In this document: positions 28,355 to 37,096 of the stretch, piece after piece
How positions within the stretch are numbered: the stretch's first letter is position 1
Layout: each line of letters starts with the position of its first letter
Assembly (NCBI RefSeq): GCF_002162835.1
Contig: NZ_MAAX01000071.1
Coordinates: forward strand, 1-63,961
Direction: 5' to 3'
Length of the DNA stretch: 63,961 nucleotides
Source of the DNA: Nonlabens dokdonensis
GTDB lineage: Bacteria; Bacteroidota; Bacteroidia; Flavobacteriales; Flavobacteriaceae
The notes under the pieces: generated by a model
What the model was told of the DNA's origin: nothing
The model's database searches: none
Seen by the model: the letters and a program-made list of their open reading frames with translations, nothing else
Made by a program: the position numbers and the translations under genes

Positions 28355-29710
28355 TTAAACTGCAATATCACCTTCTAAAAAATGTGGCTCTTCAGTCTTA
28401 ATAGATTTAGACCAGATTGCTAATCCAAAGGTTAAAACTCCTAATCGGCCTATGAACATAATGAGAACAATAATTGCTTTTCCCCAAATAGAAAGATCAC
28501 CGGTAATTCCCATGCTCAGTCCTACGGTTCCTAATGCCGAACTTACTTCAAATAAGGTTTTTTCTAAACCAAAATTATCTGAAAATGTCAAGGCTAATGT
28601 AAATAGAAAAATGAGCGATGTATAAAAAATAAAGGATGAAGTTGCAATGTACAGCCGTTCAAATGGAATCTTTCGGCCTAAAAACGTAATGTTTTTAGAA
28701 CCTTGAAGCCTACTTTTCATAATAGAAAAAACAGCTGTAAGTGTCGTTATTTTAATTCCTCCTGCAGTTCCTGATGGTGATGCACCTACATACATGAGAA
28801 AAATGGTAACTAGAATAATCGGTAAAGAATAAGCTCCAAAATCTACTGTATTGAAACCAACGGTAGTCATTGCTGACATCGTCTGGAAAAAGGCTGCATA
28901 AAGTCTTTCTGAGCCTGACAATGCGGTAATGGTCGGTTCAAAAAGGTACATAAATAAAAAGCCTGTGCTTAATAAGAATGCAAAACCTATGAAAATAATT
29001 TTGGAAGTAAAGCTTAATTGATGCGTACGATCTTTAATCCACATTACTAAATCAGTAACTACTATAAATCCTAAAGAACCAGCGATAGCTAGAAAAGCAA
29101 TTATAAAGTTTACAAAACCATCATCTACATACTCCGTAAAACCACTATTGAAAAGGCTAAAACCAGCAGTACAAAAAGCACTGACACTATGAAAAACCGC
29201 ATTCCAGATCGCCTCTCCTACTGGCATTCCATCGGAATAAAATGCCATAAAAAATAAAATTGCACCTATAGTTTCCATTACTAAAGTGAAAATGACAACA
29301 GATTTTAAAAAATCTTTGATCTTTATAGTGGTAGGTAAGGTAAACTCTGTATTAAGAAGTCTTTTATGCCAGTGGGTTATTCGCCTAGTTGTGGAAAGAA
29401 GCATAAAAGTGGTAAAAGTTAAGTAGCCTATTCCGCCCAGTTGAAATAGTGACATGACTACAAATTGTCCAGCAAAATTATAAGAATCAAAAACACTAAC
29501 AGTGACTAATCCTGTCGTAGAAACTGCACTTGTAGCAATAAATAAATTATCGATTAAAGAAGTATCTGTTTTTTGCAACCATGGTAGAGACAGTAAAATG
29601 AAACCAACTAAAACATAAGTTAGAAAACCATAAAATAAGTTTTGCTGAGGACTTAACCCTAATTTGAATTTGCGGTATCTTAAATTGAATTTTTTGAAAT
29701 AGGTTTTCAT
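28355..29710 (-). CDS. TrkH/KtrB-family potassium uptake channel subunit
   Basis: 451 residues with four pore-loop repeats, each ending in a selectivity-filter Gly: AVSTTGLVTV near 61-70, AFCTAGFSLF near 181-190, AMTTVGFNTVDF near 290-300, and ALGTVGLSMGI near 400-410. It conducts K+ (or Na+/K+) across the inner membrane. Its usual regulatory partner TrkA/KtrA is not encoded in this window. Confidence 0.92.
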   Translation of the reverse strand: MKTYFKKFNLRYRKFKLGLSPQQNLFYGFLTYVLVGFILLSLPWLQKTDTSLIDNLFIATSAVSTTGLVTVSVFDSYNFAGQFVVMSLFQLGGIGYLTFTTFMLLSTTRRITHWHKRLLNTEFTLPTTIKIKDFLKSVVIFTLVMETIGAILFFMAFYSDGMPVGEAIWNAVFHSVSAFCTAGFSLFNSGFTEYVDDGFVNFIIAFLAIAGSLGFIVVTDLVMWIKDRTHQLSFTSKIIFIGFAFLLSTGFLFMYLFEPTITALSGSERLYAAFFQTMSAMTTVGFNTVDFGAYSLPIILVTIFLMYVGASPSGTAGGIKITTLTAVFSIMKSRLQGSKNITFLGRKIPFERLYIATSSFIFYTSLIFLFTLALTFSDNFGLEKTLFEVSSALGTVGLSMGITGDLSIWGKAIIVLIMFIGRLGVLTFGLAIWSKSIKTEEPHFLEGDIAV

Positions 29711-29788
29711 CTGTTGAAATTAACAATACAAAAATTGCTGAATTCTACATCATTAAAGTTAAAAATAAGCTATAATTATGATGGATCG

Positions 29789-31459
29789 CTACATCTTCTC
29801 CAGCAACACTACTCCATTCTTAACCATAACAGTAACTTTTCCATTCACCACAGGCAATTTCTTGATGGTGTAAGCATTGCGTAGACGTTTTGCTTTAGGA
29901 AAGACTTTTGTAACATCTATCTCCATCAATCCATCTGGCAATCCGGCTCCTATGAGAACAATATCTTCATGACCGTTTTTATTATAGAATCGAGCCGCCA
30001 GTGTTCCTTCTCCTTCATGAGCAAGGGAAAAATGCTCGCCTGCGCCTACAGACTTGTGCTCGTTTCTAAATTTACCTAATTGCTGCCAGTGCTTTAAAAC
30101 CTCTCGATTCCCTTTATCAAAATCCATTACTGATCTTAAAGTCGCGTCTCCTACAGTTCCTTCCACCACTAATGATCTTGCATTTTCATCTCCATAGTAA
30201 ATTTGTGACATACCTGGCGATAACATCAACTTTGTAGCAGATTCCATCGCTCGTTCTCTTCTAGGATCAAATGGTTGTCCATCATCATGAGAGCTGATGT
30301 AATTCATAAAATAAGCTGGATCATTTGGTTTTTCTGTCAACAAGTTTTTTCTAATGCTATCGTATTGTTTAAAGAGCTTTTGATAATCTTCATTTGCAAA
30401 ATACTTGAATCCAAAATCGATCATTGCATCATAACCAGAATCAAAGTAATCGACGTCACCACTTGAAAAACCATAAGACCTACCATTCACAGCAGAATAG
30501 CCATAAAGTTCTCCAAGGATAAAGAAATTATCATCATGAATGGTTTTAGTAGGATTGTTCTCTTTCCACTGCTCGTAAGCTAGTCTTGCTTGTTCATTAA
30601 AAGTTGCCCAGACGGATTCTTCTACATGCTTAACGGTGTCTATTCTAAAACCATCAACACCAGTTTCACGGGCATAATCGGTCACCCATTTTATTAAGTA
30701 ATTTACAGGAGTTCTTTTCAATCCTGATTTGGAGAAAAACGCATCTAATTCTTTAATTTCTTGCTCATATCTTCCTTCTTCTTTCCATTTTGCCACGAGA
30801 TGTTCTGGCAAGTCGACCTCTTCTGTACTTTCTGTTTTAATATCAGGTAAATTGTTAGTTAACGTACAAGTAACAGCAGTTGCTTGATCTTGATAAGAAC
30901 ATCCAGGACCAGTACGTACCCATTCTTCGGGCCATACAGGATCTTGATCAGTTACCGGACCAGTATGATTAATTACCACGTCTAGTAAAATTCTGATATC
31001 CTTTTCATGTGCCTTTTCTACTAAGGTTTTAAACTCTTCCATAGTTCCATAAGATGGTTCTACTGCTGTCCAGTCTTTTGCCCAATACCCATGAAAGGCG
31101 TAAGTAAATCCGGTTCCTTCATCTACTCCACCGTGAATTTGTTCCCATATAGGTGTCAACCATATCGCGTTTACCCCTAAATCCGTAAAATAACCTTCAT
31201 CTATTTTTTCAATAATCCCTGCAAAATCGCCACCTTCAAAACCTCTTAACTTTCCAGTTTCTTGAGATCGATCGATGATTTTATCGTTAGAAGCATCTCC
31301 GTTATTAAACCTATCGGTAAGCAAGAAGTAAACGTTTGCAGCACTCCAGTCAAAGTATGCTTGCTCTTTTTCAATAACCCTTTCTATAGGTTGCTTTTCG
31401 TTTTCCTTACAAGAAACGATAGCTATTGCGATAAATAATAAATAAAGGAAATTTTTCAT
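29789..31459 (-). CDS. Alpha-amylase family (GH13) lipoprotein
   Basis: 556 residues. A lipoprotein signal (LLFIAIAIVSC, Cys17) places it in a membrane. GH13 motifs: LLDVVINHTG (region I, near 159), GFRIDTVKH (region II, nucleophile Asp near 272), FILGELYG (region III, acid Glu near 317) and NYISSHDDGQ (region IV, Asp near 391). A beta-sandwich C domain closes the protein. The expected activity is on alpha-glucans or maltooligosaccharides. No SusCD partners or other glycan genes lie near it in the window. Confidence 0.92.
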   Translation of the reverse strand: MKNFLYLLFIAIAIVSCKENEKQPIERVIEKEQAYFDWSAANVYFLLTDRFNNGDASNDKIIDRSQETGKLRGFEGGDFAGIIEKIDEGYFTDLGVNAIWLTPIWEQIHGGVDEGTGFTYAFHGYWAKDWTAVEPSYGTMEEFKTLVEKAHEKDIRILLDVVINHTGPVTDQDPVWPEEWVRTGPGCSYQDQATAVTCTLTNNLPDIKTESTEEVDLPEHLVAKWKEEGRYEQEIKELDAFFSKSGLKRTPVNYLIKWVTDYARETGVDGFRIDTVKHVEESVWATFNEQARLAYEQWKENNPTKTIHDDNFFILGELYGYSAVNGRSYGFSSGDVDYFDSGYDAMIDFGFKYFANEDYQKLFKQYDSIRKNLLTEKPNDPAYFMNYISSHDDGQPFDPRRERAMESATKLMLSPGMSQIYYGDENARSLVVEGTVGDATLRSVMDFDKGNREVLKHWQQLGKFRNEHKSVGAGEHFSLAHEGEGTLAARFYNKNGHEDIVLIGAGLPDGLMEIDVTKVFPKAKRLRNAYTIKKLPVVNGKVTVMVKNGVVLLEKM

Positions 31460-31592
31460 AAAGAGGTAATTTGAACGTAAAAATAAAATAAGAAGTTCAT
31501 TTTATACCATCATAGAATCCTAATATCATACAACGTTTTCGTTGTGCCGCTTATGTAGTAATTTTACGTTTCTACAAACGACTGAAATACTA

Positions 31593-32465
31593 ATGGAAAA
31601 ATACGTAGACGTTTTTATCAATTCCTTTAATGGATATGCATCCTACTTATGGAAAGAAATCATGAATCCCTCGTGGACCAATTATTTTTATTGGTTACTA
31701 GCGGTTTCGGTATTAGTATTTGCTTTAGAAATCTGGTTGCCTTGGAGAAAGAATCAGAAAGTAATGCGTAAAGATTTTTGGTTAGATTTATTTTACCTCT
31801 TTTTTAATTTCTTTTTGTTCTCTTTAATCGGTTACAATGCAGTTTCTGACGTCTTTGTAGAATTATTTAATGATGGTCTTGCAAGTATAGGCATCACAAA
31901 TCTAGTAGCTATTGAAGTAAGTAGTTTTCCGTTTTGGGTGCAGTTATTAATCATGTTTGTTATAGCAGATTTTATCCAGTGGAACATTCATAGATTGCTG
32001 CACAGAGTTCCTTTTTTATGGGAATTTCACAAAGTACATCATAGTGTGAAAGAAATGGGATTTGCCGCGCAGTTCCGTTTTCATTTTATGGAGACCATTG
32101 TTTATAAAGCGCTGCAATATTTACCGCTTGCAATGATAGGTTTTGGGATCAATCAGTTTATTGTAATCCATATGATTGCTGTATTAATTGGACATTTGAA
32201 TCATGCCAATTTAAACTGGGATTACGGACCTTTTAAATATATCTTAAACAACCCCAAAATGCACCTATGGCATCACGCAAGAAAGTTACCAGAAGGTGCT
32301 AAATACGGTGTCAATTATGGCCTTTCTCTCAGCGTTTGGGATTACCTATTTGGTACAGCGCATATTCCCTACCATCAAGCCGAATTAGAATTAGGGTTTC
32401 CAGGCGATGAAGATTATCCTGATGATTTTGGCAGTCAGTTGTTAGAGCCATTTAAAAAAGATTGA
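31593..32465 (+). CDS. Fatty acid hydroxylase / sterol desaturase family protein
   Basis: 290 residues from ATG 31593 (MEKYVDVFINSF); a longer reading to 31542 lacks family sequence. About four to five membrane helices. The di-iron histidine clusters are present: HRLLHRVPFLWEFHKVHHS near 138-156, HLNHANLNW and HLWHHARKLPEG near 210-235. The family hydroxylates or desaturates lipids such as carotenoids, sterols or fatty acids at the membrane; the substrate is unknown. Palindrome copy 9 starts 10 nt after its stop. Confidence 0.88.
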   Translation: MEKYVDVFINSFNGYASYLWKEIMNPSWTNYFYWLLAVSVLVFALEIWLPWRKNQKVMRKDFWLDLFYLFFNFFLFSLIGYNAVSDVFVELFNDGLASIGITNLVAIEVSSFPFWVQLLIMFVIADFIQWNIHRLLHRVPFLWEFHKVHHSVKEMGFAAQFRFHFMETIVYKALQYLPLAMIGFGINQFIVIHMIAVLIGHLNHANLNWDYGPFKYILNNPKMHLWHHARKLPEGAKYGVNYGLSLSVWDYLFGTAHIPYHQAELELGFPGDEDYPDDFGSQLLEPFKKD

Positions 32466-32475
32466 TCATTTTCTC

Positions 32476-32491
32476 GCTTTCGCGAAAGCGG
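32476..32491. repeat. Highly iterated palindrome, copy 9
   Basis: Exact CGCTTTCGCGAAAGCG, midway between two convergent genes: 10 nt after the stop at 32465 and 10 nt from the stop at 32502. Confidence 0.95.
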
Positions 32492-32501
32492 AATAATTTA
32501 A

Positions 32502-32984
32502 TCAATCCACATAAGCGCCAGGACTAAATGTTACCTTTCTTAGACCTATCAAATCAGCCAGTTTTTCTGTTTCTTGATGTGCTTTTTCTTTATCCTTTAA
32601 TTGCTGTAGTAACAATTTTTGATAATGACTTTTACTAAGCAAAGTAATTCTATAAACCATTTCGCGTGAAGAAGCGCTTACTAAAGTCGTATGACTACTT
32701 ACACTAGTTTTTTCTGTAATTTCTAAAACCGTAATGTGCGGAAACTTATCAAAGGATTGCCATTTACCAAATTTTATAAAGAAAAAGCTGTTGTACTCTT
32801 TTAGTTTGTTATTAGTAACGTCTATTAAAACACCTTTAGTAGAAAACACAATGGCAAATCCTATTAATGCAATAAAAATAACCTGAAGACCATTTGTAAC
32901 GATTCCTATAATACCTATTACAAAAATAAGTACACCTAAAATTCTAGTCATAGGTGGGAAGAAATGGGCTACTTTAAAATTCAT
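32502..32984 (-). CDS. Small membrane protein of unknown function
   Basis: 160 residues. Two adjacent membrane helices (about 12-50: ILGVLIFVIGIIGIV and LQVIFIALIGFAIVF) are followed by a soluble beta-rich part (GVLIDVTNNKLKEYN, ITVLEITEKTSV) that resembles the PH-like domains attached to small bacterial membrane proteins. It lies 2 nt after the SDR gene, so the two are co-transcribed. No function assigned. Confidence 0.75.
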   Translation of the reverse strand: MNFKVAHFFPPMTRILGVLIFVIGIIGIVTNGLQVIFIALIGFAIVFSTKGVLIDVTNNKLKEYNSFFFIKFGKWQSFDKFPHITVLEITEKTSVSSHTTLVSASSREMVYRITLLSKSHYQKLLLQQLKDKEKAHQETEKLADLIGLRKVTFSPGAYVD

Positions 32985-32986
32985 AC

Positions 32987-33790
32987 TTATAGGCCATAAT
33001 GTTTCTTCAACATGTTCTCATACATTTTCTCAGGCAATATTTTCTTGAGCACAATAGAAAACTTTTGCAAAAAGCTTCCTACTTTATAATGAATGCCAGG
33101 GTTTTCTTTTTGTAAAATCTCGTAAATCTTTGTGGCAACTTTAATGGGATCTTGTCCATCGTCTACGTGCTCGTCAATTAGCTTTAAAGTATGCGCATAA
33201 CCAGCTTCATAATCAGACCCAGAAACTACTGGTGCATGAAATCTTCCTGCAGCGATATTAGTAGCAAAATCTCCTGGCGCTACGTTGCTAAAGTGAATGT
33301 TTAAATGCGCACATTCCATACGGTAGGCCTCAGTAGCGATTTCTAATGCTCCTTTGCTAGCACTGTAAATACCTCTATAAGGTAATCCCATATAACCTGC
33401 GATACTGGTAATATTAATGACACGACCACTTTTTTGAGCTCTCATTTGAGGTAAAACAGCTTGCAAAACGCGCAACGGACCATAGAAATTAGTTTCCATA
33501 GCGTTTTTTACCTCATCAATAGGAGTTTCCTCCATAGGTCCCGTAATTCCTACGCCTGCATTATTGATAAGAATATCTATCTGACCTTCTTTTTGAATTA
33601 AAGTATCTACAGCTTTTTGAATAGATGCCTGATCTTGAACATCTAGCGCAAGCAGCGCCACTGGACTATCTGGATAACGAGATGGATTTCTACTGGTACC
33701 GTAAACGGTGTAATTTTTATCTTGAAGAAATAAGGCGATTGCTTTTCCTATACCAGAAGAACCACCAGTAACTAGAACTACTTTTTTCAT
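32987..33790 (-). CDS. SDR-family NAD(P)-dependent oxidoreductase
   Basis: 267 residues. Classical short-chain dehydrogenase: TGGSSGIGKA cofactor loop near residue 8-17, LLALDVQDQ (Asp binding adenine), NNAGVG near 87, catalytic Ser in NITSIAGYMG near 138 and YSASKG near 152-157. The C-terminal lipophilic tail (KILPEKMYENMLKKHYGL) suggests membrane association. The substrate cannot be told from sequence. Confidence 0.9.
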   Translation of the reverse strand: MKKVVLVTGGSSGIGKAIALFLQDKNYTVYGTSRNPSRYPDSPVALLALDVQDQASIQKAVDTLIQKEGQIDILINNAGVGITGPMEETPIDEVKNAMETNFYGPLRVLQAVLPQMRAQKSGRVINITSIAGYMGLPYRGIYSASKGALEIATEAYRMECAHLNIHFSNVAPGDFATNIAAGRFHAPVVSGSDYEAGYAHTLKLIDEHVDDGQDPIKVATKIYEILQKENPGIHYKVGSFLQKFSIVLKKILPEKMYENMLKKHYGL

Positions 33791-33832
33791 AAACTCTTTT
33801 AAATCAGTTGATTAGATTTCACTAAAAGGCAT

Positions 33833-33935
33833 AAAAAAAGGCAAGCTACCTACATCACACCGCTACGACCGCTTACCTTTGCTGCGTTCCCGCCCTGGAG
33901 GAGTTCAGCAGGAGCTGGTTGTGTAGGACTTGCCC
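33833..33935 (-). ncRNA. ffs: Bacterial signal recognition particle RNA (4.5S, small type)
   Basis: Read on the minus strand the RNA starts GGGCAAGTCC and ends with GCTTGCC followed by seven T. Its tip carries the conserved SRP loop region: CAGGGCGGGAACGCAGCAA matches the family CAGG..GGAA..AGCA pattern that binds Ffh. The two ends form a long helix (GGCAAG/CTTGCC, CTACA/TGTAG). A near-perfect promoter lies 4 nt upstream. It is about 100 nt, the size of the small SRP RNA. Confidence 0.92.
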
Positions 33936-33939
33936 GGTG

Positions 33940-33969
33940 CAAATATACAGTCTAGTTTTACTTACACAA
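33940..33969 (-). promoter_or_regulatory. Promoter of the SRP RNA
   Basis: On the minus strand TTG (33969-33967), 19-nt spacer, TATATTTG (33947-33940): an exact match to the Bacteroidota sigma-A consensus. The RNA's first G is 5 nt beyond the box. Confidence 0.85.
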
Positions 33970-34022
33970 AGGTTTTTACCATGCTTTTTTATAGCTATCT
34001 TTCGCCTTGATAAAATCATATT

Positions 34023-35072
34023 ATGAAATTGAAGTATTCTTTTTTATTACTGATTGCAGCACTCTCATTATCAGGCTGCAAAACCGACATAGAAACGTTT
34101 AAAGAAAATTACAAACTAGAAATTACCAATTCAAAATTGAACTGGACCGAAGAGGATACAGTAGTAATATCTTTGGTAGATGCAGCATCTATAGGTGTCG
34201 ATAGTGTCATATGGACTCAAAATGCTGCTTTTATAAAAGGTGGTGATGAGGTCTCGCTTTCGCGAAAGCTGAAAAATCAACCTTATGGTAACCTAACTTT
34301 TAAGGCTACAGTTTATAAAAATGGTATGAATACCACGGTAGCTACCAAAGTTAAAAGAATGCCTAAAGAGAAAGTGAAAATATATAAGTACAAGGTGATC
34401 AATACGTATGACCACGATACTGCTTCCTATACTCAAGGATTAGAATTTTATGGCGATTCTCTATATGAAAGCACAGGTCAATTTCGTGAAAGTGATCTAA
34501 GAATAACGAGTGTTGAAACTGGTGAGACTTTAAAGAAAATCGATCTACCTGCAAGCCAGTTTGGAGAAGGAATGACCATTTTAAATGATAAAGTATATCA
34601 GCTCACCTGGCAAAGTAAAGTAGGTTATGTCTATGATTTAGGTCTTAATAAACTAGACGAATTCAAGTACAATCTAAGTAAAGAAGGTTGGGGACTTACT
34701 AATGACGGAACGTATTTATATAAAAGCGATGGAAGTTCTAAAATCTGGAAAATTGATCCTAATACATACGAAGAGCTAAGTTACATTGAAGTAGTGACTA
34801 ACGATCGTATTGTATCAAAAATCAATGAATTAGAATGGATAGATGGTAAGATTTATGCAAATGTTTATACCACTAACGTAATTATGGTAATCAATCCAGA
34901 AAACGGAAAAGTGGAAAAAGCTATAAACATGAGTCATATCGTTAAAGAAATACCGAATTATTCTGAAAATGAAAATGTATTAAATGGTATTGCTTACGAC
35001 AAAAAGAACGACCGTCTATTTATTACTGGTAAGAGATGGCCTAAGATGTTTGAAATAGAAATTACTCAGTAG
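34023..35072 (+). CDS. Glutaminyl-peptide cyclotransferase, lipoprotein
   Basis: 349 residues. Lipoprotein signal with lipobox LSGC (Cys19). The C-terminal 230 residues are a five-bladed propeller of the glutamine cyclotransferase family: HDTASYTQGLEFYGDSLYES, GEGMTILNDKVYQLTW, EGWGLTNDGTYLYKSDGS, INELEWIDGKIYANVY and VLNGIAYDKKNDRLFITGK. It converts N-terminal glutamine of exported proteins to pyroglutamate. Notably the window also encodes PxpABC, which degrades free 5-oxoproline. Palindrome copy 10 is embedded near residue 80. Confidence 0.92.
   Translation: MKLKYSFLLLIAALSLSGCKTDIETFKENYKLEITNSKLNWTEEDTVVISLVDAASIGVDSVIWTQNAAFIKGGDEVSLSRKLKNQPYGNLTFKATVYKNGMNTTVATKVKRMPKEKVKIYKYKVINTYDHDTASYTQGLEFYGDSLYESTGQFRESDLRITSVETGETLKKIDLPASQFGEGMTILNDKVYQLTWQSKVGYVYDLGLNKLDEFKYNLSKEGWGLTNDGTYLYKSDGSSKIWKIDPNTYEELSYIEVVTNDRIVSKINELEWIDGKIYANVYTTNVIMVINPENGKVEKAINMSHIVKEIPNYSENENVLNGIAYDKKNDRLFITGKRWPKMFEIEITQ
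34255..34270. repeat. Highly iterated palindrome, copy 10 (in CDS, one mismatch)
   Basis: CGCTTTCGCGAAAGCT, 15 of 16 matches, in the glutaminyl cyclase gene. Read in the third frame, giving LSRKL, in the non-conserved domain before the propeller. Confidence 0.85.
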
Positions 35073-35479
35073 TGATTGATACTAAATTACCAGTTTTTGA
35101 AAAAAAACGAACTGTTAAGGCTTCAGAAATAGATGATCTCAACCATGTCAACAATGTGGTTTATGTACAATGGGCGGCTGATGTGGCAAGTGAACACTGG
35201 CAAACCGTAGGAACATCAGAAATGCTAGACACCTATGGCTGGATCATGCTTAAGCACTGTATTGAGTATAAAAAAGCAGCGGTTCTAGGAGATGAAATTC
35301 TTTTACGTACTCAAGTAGGTAGAGCAACAAACGTACGTTATCAACGTTTTATAGAAATATATAATGCGAGCAGCATGGATTTACTTGCAAAAACAACTTC
35401 AGACTGGTGCGCGATAGACAAAACTGGAAAACCTGTTAAAATATCTCAAGAGATAAGAGACTTATTTGAAACTTTATGA
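35072..35479 (+). CDS. Acyl-CoA thioesterase (4HBT / hotdog fold)
   Basis: 135 residues. The start is GTG 35072, whose G is the last base of the preceding TAG. Hotdog features: KASEIDDLNHVNNVVYVQWA (the active-site D..NHVNN of YbgC-like thioesterases) near residue 15-33, and YKKAAVLGDEILLRTQVGR. It likely hydrolyses acyl-CoA or acyl-ACP thioesters. It is translationally coupled to both neighbours (1-nt and 4-nt overlaps), though their functions look unrelated. Confidence 0.88.
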   Translation: MIDTKLPVFEKKRTVKASEIDDLNHVNNVVYVQWAADVASEHWQTVGTSEMLDTYGWIMLKHCIEYKKAAVLGDEILLRTQVGRATNVRYQRFIEIYNASSMDLLAKTTSDWCAIDKTGKPVKISQEIRDLFETL

Positions 35480-37017
35480 AATATATAGTTACTGCTTTAC
35501 TTTGCTTCATCACTTTTGTACTTATTTCTTCTTGTAGAAATGATTTTGAATTTTCTGCAAGTACAGGAGATTTGACGTTTTCTCAGGATACAATTTATTT
35601 AGACACCGTTTTTTCATCTATAGGTTCCAGTACTAGAACTTTTAAAGTCTATAATAACAGTAGCGACGATATTGTTATACCTAGAGTAGCACTTGCTCAA
35701 GGCACTAATTCTAAATACCGTATCTCAGTCGATGGTGTACCAGGACAAGTTTTTGAAGATGTAGAATTACTTGCAAAAGACTCCATGTTTGTATTTGTAG
35801 AAACTACGGTTGATATTATGGATTTCACTTCAGACACTGAGTTTTTATATGAAGACACGATTGAATTTGACTCTGGTGGAAACCTGCAAAAAGTAGAATT
35901 AGTAACTTTAATACAAGATGCTGTGTTCCTTTTCCCAGAAAGAGACGCTATGGGAATTCAAGAAACGATACTTCTCGATACTGATGCTGACGGAAATGAG
36001 TTAAGAATATCTGGGTTTTTCTTAGATGACAGTGAACTAAATTTTACTAATGAAAAACCTTATGTTATTTATGGTTTTGCTGGAGTGGCATCTAACAAAA
36101 CACTAACAATTGATCCTGGAGCTAGACTGCATTTTCATAATCAAAGCGGTATTATAGTTGCAAATGAGGCTACCTTAAAAGTAAATGGAGCACTTTCCAT
36201 GACAGAAGAACTAGAAAATGAAGTGATTTTTGAAGGTGATCGTTTAGAACCTGCGTATGATGATGTTGCTGGACAATGGGCTGCCATATGGTTAACTAGT
36301 GGAAGTAAAGATCACGAGATTAATTATGCTACCATAAAAAATGCCAGCGTGGGAATTATTATGGACAATAACAATCCAGCTTCTAATGGTGCCACTTTAA
36401 AAATTAATAATTCGCAAATTTTGAACTGTTCTAATTCTGCCTTGATAGGAACAACTGCTTCCATAGAAGCAAGCAACTCTATTTTTCATAATTCAGGTCA
36501 GTCTACTATTATCGCTCGTTTTGGTGGTTCCTATAACTTTAATAATTGTACTATTTCCAATTATTGGAATGGCAGTTTCAGACAAGATGCTACTTTATTT
36601 CTTTCTAACACCATACCCAATACAGACTTTACAGCAGATTTACTCGCTGCTAATTTTACAAATTGTATTATTTATGGTGATCGCAATATCGAGCTAGCAC
36701 TTTTAGATGATGGGATTTCTGCTTTTAATTTTAAGTTTGAGAACTCCTTAATCCGTTTTAATGATATCTCAAATAATTTTGACAGTTTACCTAATTACGA
36801 CTTTAATAATGTCAACTTTTATCAAGAATGTATTCTAAATATGGATCCACTATTTGAAGATGTAGATGCTTTTAAACTAAGAATTGATGATACAGGTGGT
36901 GCCAATGGTATCGCAAACCCAACAACAGATACTACTTTAGATATTTCTGGAGTTACAAGAGACCTTACTGATCCAGATGCTGGTGCTTTTGAAAGTACCG
37001 ATCTTTCTGGAGAATAA
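35476..37017 (+). CDS. Putative lipoprotein with beta-helix-like repeats
   Basis: 513 residues. Lipobox ISSC (Cys20). An N-terminal beta-sandwich (about 30-160; FKVYNNSSDDIVIPRVAL resembles the Ig-like region found in choice-of-anchor proteins) precedes a right-handed beta-helix-type region (about 190-420) with rung-like segments INYATIKNASVGIIM, LKINNSQILNCSNSALIG, IEASNSIFHNSGQSTIIA and NFTNCIIYGD. The C-terminus DPDAGAFES is typical of such proteins. It may bind or process surface polysaccharide, but no catalytic residues can be assigned. It overlaps the thioesterase gene by 4 nt. Confidence 0.78.
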   Translation: MKYIVTALLCFITFVLISSCRNDFEFSASTGDLTFSQDTIYLDTVFSSIGSSTRTFKVYNNSSDDIVIPRVALAQGTNSKYRISVDGVPGQVFEDVELLAKDSMFVFVETTVDIMDFTSDTEFLYEDTIEFDSGGNLQKVELVTLIQDAVFLFPERDAMGIQETILLDTDADGNELRISGFFLDDSELNFTNEKPYVIYGFAGVASNKTLTIDPGARLHFHNQSGIIVANEATLKVNGALSMTEELENEVIFEGDRLEPAYDDVAGQWAAIWLTSGSKDHEINYATIKNASVGIIMDNNNPASNGATLKINNSQILNCSNSALIGTTASIEASNSIFHNSGQSTIIARFGGSYNFNNCTISNYWNGSFRQDATLFLSNTIPNTDFTADLLAANFTNCIIYGDRNIELALLDDGISAFNFKFENSLIRFNDISNNFDSLPNYDFNNVNFYQECILNMDPLFEDVDAFKLRIDDTGGANGIANPTTDTTLDISGVTRDLTDPDAGAFESTDLSGE

Positions 37018-37039
37018 AATTACCATACATAATAATCAT

Positions 37040-37074
37040 AAAAAAAGAGCTTATCTGTAACAGATAAGCTCTTT
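37040..37074 (-). terminator. Terminator of htpG
   Basis: AAAGAGCTTATCTG (37044-37057) pairs perfectly with CAGATAAGCTCTTT (37061-37074) around a 3-nt loop. On the minus strand the stem runs into seven T. It also lies after the plus-strand gene ending at 37017, where the T tract is weak. Confidence 0.82.
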
Positions 37075-37096
37075 ACTCTTATAGGATAAACACCTC

